From Nilaparvata lugens (taxonomy: Eukaryota; Arthropoda; Insecta; Hemiptera; Delphacidae): 64,000 nt of DNA. Position numbers and translations under genes: made by a program. The notes under the pieces are model-generated. The model ran no database searches. It was not told the origin of the DNA and saw nothing but the letters and a program-made list of their open reading frames with translations. The stretch covers positions 5,785,500 through 5,849,499 of the forward strand of contig NC_052517.1 in the NCBI RefSeq assembly GCF_014356525.2. The letters are read 5' to 3'. This document shows, one piece after another, positions 35,565 through 46,921 of this stretch (within the stretch, counting starts at the first letter, position 1; the number at the start of each line of letters is the position of its first letter).

Positions 35565-36035
35565 CTCCTCTTTTTTTTTCTTCTTCTTCTTCTTCTTCTC
35601 CCTCTTCTTCACCATCATCTTCAACCTCTTCTTTACCTTCCTCTTCGCCCTCTTTTTCACCCTCTACTTCTCCTTCTTTTTCTTCTCCTTCACCCTCTTT
35701 TTCATCCTCTTCTTCTTCTTTTTCTTCTTCTTTTTCTTCTTCTTCTTCTCCATCTTCTTCAACCTCTTCTTTACCTTCCTCTCCACCCTCTTTTTCACCC
35801 TCTACTTCTCCTTCTTTTCCTTCTCCTTCACCCTCTTTTTCATCCTCTTCTTTTTCTTCTTCTTCTTCTTCTTCTTCTTCTTCTTCGTCCTCCTCCTCCT
35901 CCTTCTCCTCATCTCCCTCTTCTTCACCCTCTTTTTCAACCTCTTCTTCACCCTCCTTTTCAACATCTTCTTCACAATCTTTCTCACCCTCTTCTTATTC
36001 TTCTTCTACTTCACCCTCGTTTCCACCCTCTTCTC

Positions 36036-36069
<34 letters not shown>

Positions 36070-36500
36070 GTCCTCCTCCTCCTCCTTCACCTCTTCTCCC
36101 TCTTCTTCACCCTCTTTTTCAACCTCTTCTTCACCCTCCTTTTCAACCTCTTCTTCACAATCTTTCTCACCCTCTTCTTATTCTTCTTCTACTTCACCCT
36201 CGTTCCCACCCTCTTCTCCTTCTTCTTCTTCTTCTTCTTCTTCTCCTCCTCCTTCTTCTTCTTCTTCACCCTCTTCTTCAACCTCTTCTTAACCTTCTTC
36301 TTCAACCTCATTTTCACCCTCTACTCCTTCCTCTCCTACTTCTTCTCCTCCTCTTCCTCCTCCTACTTCTCCTCCTCCTGCTCATTCTCCTCCTCCTCCT
36401 CATCATCCTCCTCCTACTCCTCCTCCTCCCGCTCTTTCTACTCCTCGTCCTCCACCACCTCCTTCTTCTTCTCCTTCTTTCTCTCTTTATATTTTTCGTT
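35565..36500. repeat. Polypyrimidine block of about 0.94 kb with internal tandem units
   Basis: CTT/TCC-rich plus strand containing larger repeats (ACCCTCTTTTTCATCCTCTT and similar). It opens a 378-codon Leu/Pro/His-rich frame that has no domain, no codon structure and no start context, so it is not called a gene. Confidence 0.9.
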
Positions 36501-36644
36501 CTGTGTTATTCTTCTACATTCCCCCTGACTTTTCTTCCCCAGTATTCTTTCTGTTTCCTTTTCTCACTTATCCTCCATTATATATCTTTCATCTCCATCT
36601 CTTTCTCTTCGTTTTATTCCAATTATTCATGTAATAATTTATCT

Positions 36645-36862
36645 ATAGTGAGGTCCACTTCATAATGGCAGTGAATAAAGATAGGAGAATAGCGATGCCG
36701 ATTCTCTGCATTGATTAATCATATTTCTACACTGTTAAAAACATAATTGACATCGTTGTGGACCTAGAAAAGGATAGTAACGCTGACTTTGTCGAATGAT
36801 GGACAAGGATAGCAAAACCAAAGTTGATCAAATACTGTCATTATAAAGTGGTCCTCACTAGA
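36645..36862. mobile_element. Family C MITE, short form, copy 2
   Basis: About 218 bp, same subfamily as 5144-5364, lying between two polypyrimidine blocks. Confidence 0.8.
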
Positions 36863-36914
36863 CTAGACTCTCAATCGTGGAAAAATTTTGTTGCAAAATT
36901 TATAAACGCTGAAC

Positions 36915-37335
36915 TATGGAATCGTCTTCTTCTTCTTCCTCATTCCCTTCTTTCTTTTCCTCTTCCTCGTTTTCCCCTGCCTCTTCTTTCTCTCAACTCT
37001 TTCTCTTCTTCTTCCTCTTCACCACTTCCATTTTTTTCATCACTTATTTATCTCCCTCCATCTTCACCTTCTTCTTCTTGTCCCTCTCCTTCCCTCTTCC
37101 TCTTCTTTCTCTTCCTCTTCTCAATCTTCTTCCTCTTTCTCTTCTTTTACTTCCCTTTTCCTCTTCTCACTCTTATTCTTCTTCTTCCTCTTCCTCTAAC
37201 ACTTCCCATTCTTTCATAACTTATTTCCCAGCTATCTACCCTTTCAATCTCCTTCACACTGTCTCCTTTCTCTCTCTTCCCCTCCTCCTCTTCTTATTCC
37301 TTCTCCTCCTCCACGTCCTCCTCCTCCGCCAATAG
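36915..37335. repeat. Polypyrimidine tract
   Basis: CTT/CCT-rich; no gene. Confidence 0.85.
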
Positions 37336-37525
37336 CTGCGGTCAAGAACTATCGTCCAAGAATTTCGACTCATAACTACTTAAGGTGTGTTGTTACAGAA
37401 CTGTACAGTCCGAGCCAAAATCAGCACCAATTTTGTGACAAATTTCTGGCACAGACTGTACCCTGGATTCGGTTCTTCCGTGTTTTATTCTGTAGTTGGT
37501 GGTCAGTTATAACATTGATAGACAG

Positions 37526-37975
37526 TTTTTCTTGGCTAGCAGTGTTGGGAAAACCTAATTACGTCGAGTTTCCACGGAATTTTCACGGTTATCGTCGGTT
37601 AATACGTTGAAAAACACGAATTTGATTGTTAACAGTTATAAAATTTAGTTTTTCTTGGCTAGCAGTATTGGGAACGTTTAATTTTCACGGTTATCTTCGG
37701 TTAATACGTTAAAAAACACGAATTTGATTGTTAACAGTTATAAAATTTAGTTTTTCTTGGCTAGCAGTATTGGGAACGTTTAATTTTCACGGTCATCTTC
37801 GGTTGATACGTTAAAAACACGAATTTGATTGTTTACAGTTATAAAATTGAGTTTTTCTTGGCAAGCTGTGTTGGTGAAGCTTAATATTCACGTAAGTTTC
37901 CACGGTTATCTTCGGTTGGTATGTCGAAAACCACGAGTTGAATTGTTCCGCGTTCAGTTTCTCATAGTTAATGTC
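37526..37975. repeat. Tandem repeat, about 101-bp unit, four copies
   Basis: TTTTTCTTGGCTAGCAG starts at 37526, 37649 and 37751, and a fourth, altered copy at 37852. Units contain ATTTTCACGGTTATCTTCGG. The spacing and context could fit a retroelement 5' UTR monomer array. Confidence 0.75.
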
Positions 37976-38253
37976 CGTTAACGTTTGAGTTGATTGGTGA
38001 ACTATTAGTTTCAAGTTCGAATTTTGACTGAGGTCCCAAGTATCTACAAATTAAAGAGCCGTTGAGACAACAAGTTTAAATAAGTATTGGTTTTCAAAAC
38101 AGTTGAAATGTTTGAGAGCTGACTTTGAATCCGTTGGAATTTCAATGTTAGTACCGTATGTCCAAGTTTGATGCTTTATTTTGATCTTGTGTTGGTCATT
38201 TGTAGAACACAGTTAATAGGACCCTTCAAATCTTGATTCTTGACTTGAAACAT

Positions 38254-39644
38254 AATAGTATATTTCGCACCTAGAGCAGAAAATGAGATTTTTCCGGCTC
38301 GATATCGGTTTTCAAGTCCGAGGCCGGACATTTTTGCCCGTGGTGCGAACGCTATTTTTCGCCACACACAAAAATAAACAATAAATATATATGAGTTGTT
38401 TACTAAGCACTTCCGAAAGCAGAAGTGAAAGTGATAGATAGCTCTAGCAAATCTGAGGTAATCTGAATATCAGGAAATTGTCCAAGTATTTTTATTTTTT
38501 ATTCTGATTTGTCTAAATAACCTAAAAGATGATGTTCAATTATGTGGGTGGTTGAGTTTATACTTTTTTATTCTTCAAATGACAATAAGATGATATTATT
38601 ATAAATGTTTTAATTATTGAATGATGAACACAAATAATGAAAAGTTTTTTTCGCCCCACTTGGATGTAATGAGCTGGTTTACGTGCGTCATATGGAGGCC
38701 GAAAGTGATTGTTTTCTGGCCAGGCCGGTAAAATTTTTACGGCCCTAGGGCTGTAAAATAACCTTGAAGTCAGCTGATTCTGATTTGATGTGAACGTGTT
38801 TACAAAATAGTTTATGAAACGGAATAAGTTTATGCTTCTAGAATTGAATAAAGTATTTTGCAATAAGATACTATCATTTTATTTGGATGAATGAAATACA
38901 AATGAGATATTATAAACCATTCAAATTCAATTCTCAGAGTATAATAGAATCTAACCTCAAACCTCCTAGTACTGCGTTTATCACGGAACATGGTGGATAA
39001 ACGGAATCATTTTATGCTTCTAGAATTCAATAAAGTATTCTGCAATAATATACTATCATTCTATTTGGATGAATAAAATACAGATAAGATATATATTATT
39101 ATAAACTATTCAAATAATTCGATTTTCAGAGTAGGATAGAACTTCTAACCTAAACTTCCATTGACATTCAGATTGGCCAAATTTCAAGTGTGCTAAAACA
39201 GCTGATCAAAAACTTTTCATTATTTGTGTGTATCATTCAATAATTAAAACATTTATAATAATATCATCTTATTGTCATTTGGAAGAATAAAAAGTTTAAA
39301 CTCAACCTCTTACATAATTGAACATAATATTTTAGGTTATTTAGACAAATCAGAATAAAAAATAAAAATACTTGGACAATTTCCTGATATTCAGATTACC
39401 TCAGATTTGCTAGAGCTATGACCTTCCACTTTTGCTTTCGGAAGTGCTTATAATAGACAATAAATTATTTTCATATATATATTGTTTATTTTTCTGTGTG
39501 GCGAAAAATAACGTTCCCACCATGGGCAAAAATGTTTTTCCGGCTCTCAATCTTTTCTAGTCCTCGGCCTACGGCCTCGGACTTGAAAACCGATCTCGAG
39601 CCAGAAAAGTCTCATTTTCGGCCCTAGGTGCGAAATATACTATT
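38254..39644. mobile_element. Family R large foldback, 1.39 kb
   Basis: Ends AATAGTATATTTCGCACCTA and TAGGTGCGAAATATACTATT. Arms of about 400 bp (38254-38650 and 39215-39644) include matching CTTCCGAAAGC and GAAATTGTCCAAGTATTTTT segments. The middle (38650-39215) has no gene. Confidence 0.75.
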
Positions 39645-39905
39645 GAACAGCTGTTTTTTGATCACCTTTCTTAGTTCCATGTTAGCGGCTGGAAAGTGTA
39701 CTCTTTTGGGCCTAGGCCGGAAAGAAACCTGTTCTGACGTCAGACGAGAGTCGTCTGCAAACAATGTCTTTCAGATCTACGTAGGGACTGGAAAACAGCT
39801 GCTTTCTGTGCAGTGTGGCGAAAAAGCAATAGCAACACAGAGTTGGGATATATAAATTCCGCCGAGTTTACATAGCTTGAGCCTTACATGTTCAAAATAC
39901 GTTCC

Positions 39906-40165
39906 AAGCCTAGGCGCACACCGGTTAGTCAAGACAAGACAAGACACGTTTAGTCACAATACTTCATGTTCAAAATAGGTTCTAAGGCTAGGCGCACACC
40001 GGTTAGTCAAGACAAGACCCGTTTAGTCACAATACTTCACATAGTTGCTTATGACGAAACTCACACTGATTAGTCATTGTAATTAGACATAACTCCATTA
40101 GCGACTATGTGAAGTATTGTGACTAAACGTGTCTGATCATGTCTTGACTAACCAGTGTACACTCA
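39906..40165. mobile_element. Family D foldback copies
   Basis: A partial copy (39906-39965) then a complete palindromic copy (39985-40165) with GCTAGGCGCACACCGGTTAG. Confidence 0.65.
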
Positions 40166-40551
40166 CCATTAGTTTTGAAAATTGACTGATAAGTTAGGAA
40201 ACACAATTGAACCGTTTAATTTCAAAATTCAATTTCAAGTGTATCAACGCATCCAGACCGTTTCAGAGCGCCTCAAAGTTATTTCAAGTGTTCGATTTTC
40301 TTTTGTGTTAAATAGTTGGAGAACACACTTTAGTAGCTTTTGAAGATTGATTCTCAATATTATAGACTACGGTAGATTTCCGCCAATTGGTAAAATTCCG
40401 TGAGTGCAAAAACAGTTTTCAAAGTGTTTGGAAGTTTTAAGTTAGTTGATGACGTTGAAGAGGTGGAGTCAACTTCATCATGTGACGAAGATGAGGTAAT
40501 CATTTGAATTTTCTACAAGTTTGTTTATTACTTTCCCTTAAAATTTCTCTT
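40166..40551. other. Unassigned; short acidic open segment
   Basis: Around 40420-40500 a frame reads VFKVFGSFKLVDDVEEVEST then SSCDEDE and reaches a GTAATC that could be a weak donor. It is too short to call; possibly a lost retroelement or gene exon. Confidence 0.2.
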
Positions 40552-41548
40552 CATTTTACTTTCATTGCCCTATTACCATAGGTAAGGAAAGTTACCATAG
40601 GTATTGCTTTCCGAAAAAAATTAAGGTACTTAAAGGTAATTAAACTATAGCTAAAGACATAGAAATAGTAATTCATAGCTTGTACAAAATCAATGGAACA
40701 TTCATTTTTACTTTCCTTGCCCTATTACCATAGGTAAGGAAAGTATTGCTCTCCGAGAAAAATTAAGGTGCCCCAATTTTCAAATTTCCATACGTTTCAA
40801 GGTCCCCTGAGTCCGAAAAAGTGGTTTTTGGGTATTGGTCTGTACGTGTGTGTGTGTGTGTGTGTCTGTGTGTGTGTGTGTATGTGTGTGTGTGTGTGTG
40901 TGTGTGTACATGATATCTCATCTCCCAATTAACGGAATGACTTGAAATTTGGAACTTAAGGTCCTTACAATATAAGGATCCGACACGAACAATTTCGATC
41001 TAATGCAATTCAAGATGGCGGATAAAATGACAAAAACGTTGTCAAAAACAGGGTTTTTCGCGATTTTCTCGAAAACGGCTCCAACGATTTTGATCGAATT
41101 TATGCCTAGAAAAGTAATTGATAAGCTCCATCAACTGCCACAAGTGTCATATCTGTAAGAATTCCAGGAGCACTGCACCATCTATGCAAAATTTGATTTG
41201 AGATTCCCAATAATCAGGCTTCAGATACAATTCAAACAAAAAAAAATTAAAGTGTAAAAGGTTGAGCATAAAAATCTCTACAATTAATGTTCAGTAACAG
41301 TTTCACCTAAAATTTAAAATAAGCTCGAAATTTGAGAAAATATTATTATTTCTGTTGGCAACTGTTGATTCTATCAAAATGATTCACTATAAAGATATAG
41401 CAGACTTCGTGTGTCTTCAGCCTTATCGTCCTGTCACCAGCTGGCTTGTATCTTTGAATAGTAGACTTGAGAAGCGCGGGAACACTAGCGTCAGTTGATA
41501 AATTTTCATAACGGCAAGGAAAGTTGTGTGAGTGCGCCACACCAGATT
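40552..41548 (-). mobile_element. Family B HINE-like element, copy 6, with repeated end
   Basis: The main copy is 40709-41548, with a GT run at about 40847-40910. A second 3' hairpin end occurs at 40552-40630, separated by sequence that matches the flank of B4. Confidence 0.7.
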
Positions 41549-41728
41549 TTCCAGTTATCAAACATGATTCCACTCCAATACAGTGTTATCAGAGGGAATT
41601 CTGTCATGTCATGTCGGCGAGATATTGTGTTGTAAACAACTATCACCAAAAGCTAGTTTCCCACAAGACTGGTCAACTGGTCAGCACGAGTTAAAAGCGG
41701 AGAAATGTCTATAGTGAGGTCCACGTTA

Positions 41729-44700
41729 TTGACCGAGCGAAGTGAGGTCTAAGATTCAAGTCGACGATTTGGCATTTCTCTTATGCCCCGTTTCACCAAC
41801 CTTGGTCAAGGCATTTGAACATACAACATTTTTATTTCTCAAAAACATACACAATTATAATAATCTAATATTATAACATATATAAATAATACAAGAAAAA
41901 TACTATTAAATATATAAAATGATCCCAAAACTGCAGTATATTTTTTTATGTCCATCTATGTTTAAGGAGAAGCCTACAAGGTAAAACCTGTGCGTAGACC
42001 TAAGTTGCAGTAATATATTTATTCAATATAAACTAAGAAATTAAACCAAAATAAGAACAAAAAACATGGTTAAAGTCTATCAGCTGATTAAATCAGAAAT
42101 AATTCGTTCCACCAACACCAGTTACGTTTGACAACAGTCAAGTTTAACCGATGGTTGAGTTTGACTGCCGCCGAACGGGCGATGATCGTGTTTAAATGTT
42201 TGAATGTTGCACATTCACGGCGAAACGCGATAATAGATTTTCATGAAATTTGACAGTTATGGTCCTTTTTCAATTGCGCGTCGACGTATATACAAGGTTT
42301 TTGGAACTTTTGCATTTCAAGGATAATATAAAAGGAAAAAGGAGCCTCCTTCATATGACAATATTAGAGTAAAAATCAGACTATAGAATTATTCATCATA
42401 AATCAGCTGTCAAGTGGACTACTACCCGTTCAAAAACATCGAACATCTTGAAAATTTATCTTTCCATTAACGTTAGTAGACAGTTGACTATAATACTACC
42501 CGTTCAAAAACATCGAACATCTTGAAAATTGTATCTTTCCATGAACGTTGTAGACAGATGCAGCCAGACCTGATAACAGCGCTCACACTGACATTGCGGG
42601 ACGACACGTCACGGTACGATAGGACAGAAAGCTCTATGTTTATTTGGGATTTTTTCTAGACATTTTCAATTGATAAATTATTTATTAATTTTTGAGAAAA
42701 CATAACAACAGGTCAATGTAACTCACTGAGCGCGAGGTCTACTGTTCACAGAACTACAAGTAATTTCATCAGAATAAAATTGGAAATCGCATCTGTTCAA
42801 ATGCTAATTAATGAATAACTATAATTAGACGAAAATCCCAATTAAATTCAGTAAACCACCCCGAAAACTTCTGCTCGGGAGAGCAAATATTGACAACGGG
42901 GTAAAGAGATAGATGGAAATTCGATGAGGGCTACTATACAAAAATTATTTGTCAGTCGGGTAATAATTTTTGTTGAGTATTGCCATAGAGAAACAATGGA
43001 ATAAGTAGATATCCCATGGTAAAGTCGACGTATATACAAGGTTTTTGGAACTTTTGCATTTCAAGGATAATAAAAAGGAAAAAGGAGCCTCCTTCATATG
43101 ACAATATTAGAGTAAAAATCAGACTATAGAATTATTCATCATAAATCAGCTGTCAAGTGACTACTACCCGTTCAAAAACATCGAACATCTTGAAAATTTA
43201 TCTTTCCATTAACGTTAGTAGACAGTTGACTATAATACTACCCGTTCAAAAACATCGAACATCTTGAAAATTGTATCTTTCCATGAACGTTGTAGACAGA
43301 TGCAGCCAGACCTGATAACAGCGCTCACACTGACATTGCGGGACGACACGTCACGGTACGATAGGACAGAAAGCTCTATGTTTATTTGGGATTTTTCTAG
43401 ACATTTTCAATGATAAATTATTTATTAATTTTTGAGAAAACATAACAACAGGTCAATGTAACTCACTGAGCGCGAGGTCTACTGTTCACAGAACTACAAG
43501 TAATTTCATCAGAATAAAATTGGAAATCGCATCTGTTCAAATGCTAATTAATGAATAACTATAATTAGACGAAAATCCCAATTAAATTCAGTAAACCACC
43601 CCGAAAACTTCTGCTCGGGAGAGCAAATATTGACAACGGGGTAAAGAGATAGATGGAAATTCGATGAGGGCTACTATACAAAAATTATTTGTCAGTCGGG
43701 TAATAATTTTTGTTGAGTATTGCCATAGAGAAACAATGGAATAAGTAGATATCCCATGGTAAAGTCGACGTATATACAAGGTTTTTGGAACTTTTGCATT
43801 TCAAGGATAATAAAAAGGAAAAAGGAGCCTCCTTCATATGACAATATTAGAGTAAAAATCAGACTATAGAATTATTCATCATAAATCAGCTGTCAAGTGA
43901 CTACTACCCGTTCAAAAACATCGAACATCTTGAAAATTTATCTTTCCATTAACGTTAGTAGACAGTTGACTATAATACTACCCGTTCAAAAACATCGAAC
44001 ATCTTGAAAATTGTATCTTTCCATGAACGTTGTAGACAGATGCAGCCAGACCTGATAACAGCGCTCACACTGACATTGCGGGACGACACGTCACGGTACG
44101 ATAGGACAGAAAGCTCTATGTTTATTTGGGATTTTTTCTAGACATTTTCAATTGATAAATTATTTATTAATTTTTGAGAAAACATAACAACAGGTCAATG
44201 TAACTCACTGAGCGCGAGGTCTACTGTTCACAGAACTACAAGTAATTTCATCAGAATAAAATTGGAAATCGCATCTGTTCAAATGCTAATAATGAATAAC
44301 TATAATTAGACGAAAATCCCAATTAAATTCAGTAAACCACCCCGAAAACTTCTGCTCGGGAGAGCAAATATTGACAACGGGGTAAAGAGATAGATGGAAA
44401 TTCGATGAGGCTACTATACAAAAATTATTTGTCAGTCGGGTAATAATTTTTGTTGAGTATTGCCATAGAGAAACAATGGAATAAGTAGATATCCCATGGT
44501 AAAGTCGACGTATATACAAGGTTTTTGGAACTTTTGCATTTCAAGGATAATATAAAAGGAAAAAGGAGCCTCCTTCATACGACAATATTAGAGTAAAAAT
44601 CAGACTATAGAATTATTCATCATAAATCAGCTGACAAGTGATTACACAGATGTGTAGAGAAGCCAGTCTATTGCTGTATTTCCATAAGGTCTATAGTTTC

Positions 44701-45009
44701 CAAAGATCTTAAAGATGCATAGACTCACATGGAGCGCTAGTGTCGTACTTGGAATTGAAATCGGCATTGAGGGGGCAACCTATAAGATTATTACATACCA
44801 ATGCCTTTGTATTCTACAATTTAACAACTATATAGATATAATATCTCGTGCTAAAATACCCCAATGGCGGCCTTCAATTTCAAGTAAGAGCTATCATTGG
44901 GAAGGCATAGGCATTGTGGGTTTATATCTCTTTAAGGTCTTTGATAGTTTCAATCAGGTACTTGTGGATGAGAATACTGCGTGAGGTATACTGTTCACAG
45001 AACTACTAG
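41729..45009 (+). mobile_element. Family K Helitron-like element with internal amplification
   Basis: Begins TTGACCGAGCGAAGTGAGGT and ends ACTACTAG followed by T, inserted between A and T of the C terminal repeat with no duplication. It contains another insert (about 41785-42185, CCCCGTTTCACCAACCTTGG) and three tandem units. No replicase or helicase coding sequence. Confidence 0.65.
42280..44503. repeat. Tandem triplication, units of 746, 738 and 740 bp
   Basis: GTCGACGTATATACAAGG recurs at 42280, 43026, 43764 and 44504. Units are nearly identical and each carries a K segment, a K 3' end, a family M piece and a truncated family L end. Three identical minus-strand open frames are by-products. 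Confidence 0.92.
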
Positions 45010-45361
45010 TAATAGCAGTGTTTGATTAAAATTGGTGTTGCTATCCTTGTCTATAATTCATCAAAGCGGATAGCGCTATCTCTTTCTCGCTTTGCTCTGT
45101 TGCTAGATCATTTTTTAATAATGTAGAATATTGATAATTTATAAATAAAATGCTTGATCCTTATTATGAAAATTCATTATGAAAGTGTTGAAAAATGTGA
45201 TTTCTTGCTTGATAAAATACAGTAAATTATTTTAAAGGAGAATGAACAGTTCTACCGTCTATACAAGGCAGAGGATCTGAAACGGTTTTCTCCTATCTTT
45301 ATCTACCTCCATTATAACGTGGACCTCACTATGGAAGAAATACTATGCTAGTTTGAGTTAT

Positions 45362-45421
45362 TAATTGCATGCGTCATGGCATGCGTCATTGCATGCGTCA
45401 TGGCATGCGTCATTGCATGCG
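45362..45421. repeat. GCATGC palindrome tandem repeat
   Basis: Five TGCATGCG or GGCATGCG units about 12 bp apart. A related palindromic GCATGC pair lies at 63683-63787. Confidence 0.8.
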
Positions 45422-45496
45422 ATTAATAATCTTCTCTGATTGATCATCAATACTTCAACAATAATTCTGATTATTACAGTGAAATTAGACTATGAA

Positions 45497-45773
45497 CATA
45501 GAGAAACAATAACATAAGTAGATATGCCATGGTATAGGGCGTTTATGTCGCAACTTTTACTGTTATCTCAAGCCGATAGTTCATGTAATTATTTTCCGTG
45601 AAGCTGTGTGACACTGGTAGTCTCTCAAAATTGTGCCGTTCATACACTCTCACCCCAACAAAACAGTAAAAATCGACAAATAATCAACAGTAATCGGCTT
45701 GAGATAACAGTAAAAGTTTCGACATAAACGCCCTATACCATGGGATATCTACGTACGCTATTGTTTCTCTATG
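45497..45773. mobile_element. Family L long-TIR element, copy 2
   Basis: 277 bp, CATAGAG...CTCTATG, flanked by CTATGAA on both sides (7-bp target duplication). Confidence 0.75.
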
Positions 45774-46210
45774 CTATGAAGGAAATTCCTTCTCTTTCTA
45801 TATTATCCTTGAAATGCAACACTTTAAAAAGCCTATTTATCTCGATGCGCGATTTAAAAAGGCACAAACCTGTCAAATTTCATGAAAATCTATCACCGTG
45901 TTTCGCCGTAAACGCGGATCTAATATTCTCACAAGCATACCTAAAAACGTATTAACGTTTTTAAAATGTTTTAATGAAAGGGTACTACAAGTTTTTATAT
46001 TGTTTTTAATAATACTTAATACATAAAAACGTCAAGAAAAATGCAAAACCGCCGATTTGACGTCAGAAAACTATGCACAGATGATGCTCCTATGTTATTT
46101 TGTCAGTAATAGTAATTGGGAGATCATAGAACAAGGAGATCATAGAGGGGTAAACATTTATTTACCAGCATGCATGGTGGGAAACTATTATCCCAGTGCC
46201 CTATAAAGGG
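45774..46210 (-). mobile_element. Family K fragment and unassigned DNA
   Basis: 45776-45925 matches K in reverse (ATTATCCTTGAAATGCAACA, CGTGTTTCGCCGTAAA). The remainder is unassigned. A K end (GACCTCACTTCGTTCGGTCA) reappears after J2 at 46386-46408. Confidence 0.5.
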
Positions 46211-46214
46211 TTAA

Positions 46215-46381
46215 GGTGCTTACAGATAATTATACGCGCCGCGAACATGAGCAATTCACTTTTAATCAGCTGATGCCAAGCTTTTTATATCTATATCTTA
46301 CCGTTTCTGTATAAATACAGATATAGTCAGCTGATTAAAAGTGAATTGCTCATGTTCGCGGCGCGTATATCTGTACGCACC
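46215..46381. mobile_element. Family J MITE, copy 2
   Basis: 167 bp palindrome, TTAA on the left and TTTA on the right. Arms pair GAACATGAGCAATTCACTTT with its complement; the end is GTACGCACC. Confidence 0.75.
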
Positions 46382-46459
46382 TTTAGACCTCACTTCGTTC
46401 GGTCAATGAATGAAGGTTTTAAGTCACTCATTTGTAAGAATGAGGTGAAAACAATAAAT

Positions 46460-46525
46460 CAAGAAGAAGAAGAAGAAGAAGAGAAGAAGAAGAAGAAGAA
46501 GAAGAAGAAGAAGAAAAAGAAAAAT
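46460..46525. repeat. (GAA)n microsatellite
   Basis: Purine repeat on the plus strand. Confidence 0.9.
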
Positions 46526-46556
46526 TTGGGGAAATTCAACTCATGCAATACACATA

Positions 46557-46918
46557 TTTAGGATTCAAAAGTGGGCAGTTAGAGTGATGGTGGGTGAATC
46601 TATTAGAGCAAGTTGTAGAGATTATTTCAAAGAGGATTCTCCCACTACCAGGTATATATATATATTTTGGAGGCTCTTTGTTTTATTGATAGGAATAAAG
46701 ATAGGTTCAATACAGGAGAGTTGTTCCACTCATACAATACCAGATATAGACAAAATCTCAGAGACGACATTCAACGAACTGGTATGCATGAGAGGGGGTA
46801 AAGAGTGCAGGAATTCGGCTTTATAATTCATTGCCAACACGCGTAAAGGCTCTTACAGGTGAAAAGTTCAGAATTGGTGAGGGAGGAGTTGTTGCAGGTT
46901 TGTCCTTATTCCAGTGAG
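46557..46918 (+). pseudogene. LINE C-terminal fragment (CR1/Jockey-like)
   Basis: The first frame reads IQKWAVRVMVGESIRASCRD, the second LEALCFIDRNKDRFNTGELF followed by HSYNTRYRQNLRDD, and the third GIRLYNSLPTRVKALTGEKF. This order (QKRAIR-like, SYNTRxRxxLR, YNxLP) is typical of non-LTR retrotransposon ORF2 C-termini. It needs at least two frameshifts, so the copy is dead. Confidence 0.75.
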
Positions 46919-46921
46919 GAA

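Larger units (their letters stand above)
41709..45337. mobile_element. Family C copy split by the K3-K4 complex
   Basis: The left 20 bp of C (41709-41728, CTATAGTGAGGTCCACGTTA) and the rest (45010-45337, TAATAGCAGTGTTTGATTAA onward) join into an intact C element once 41729-45009 is removed. Confidence 0.7.

Noticed and set aside
35529..36665. 378-codon open frame rich in Leu, Pro, His
   Set aside because: It lies wholly in a polypyrimidine block, where stop codons are rare on the C/T strand. Composition is microsatellite-like with no domain.
42280..44503. CRISPR-like or satellite regulatory array
   Set aside because: Units are 740 bp without spacers, and made of identifiable TE parts.
42848..44519. 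Three identical 63-77 residue minus-strand frames
   Set aside because: They recur because the 740-bp unit is triplicated. They cover family M and L inverted-repeat DNA.
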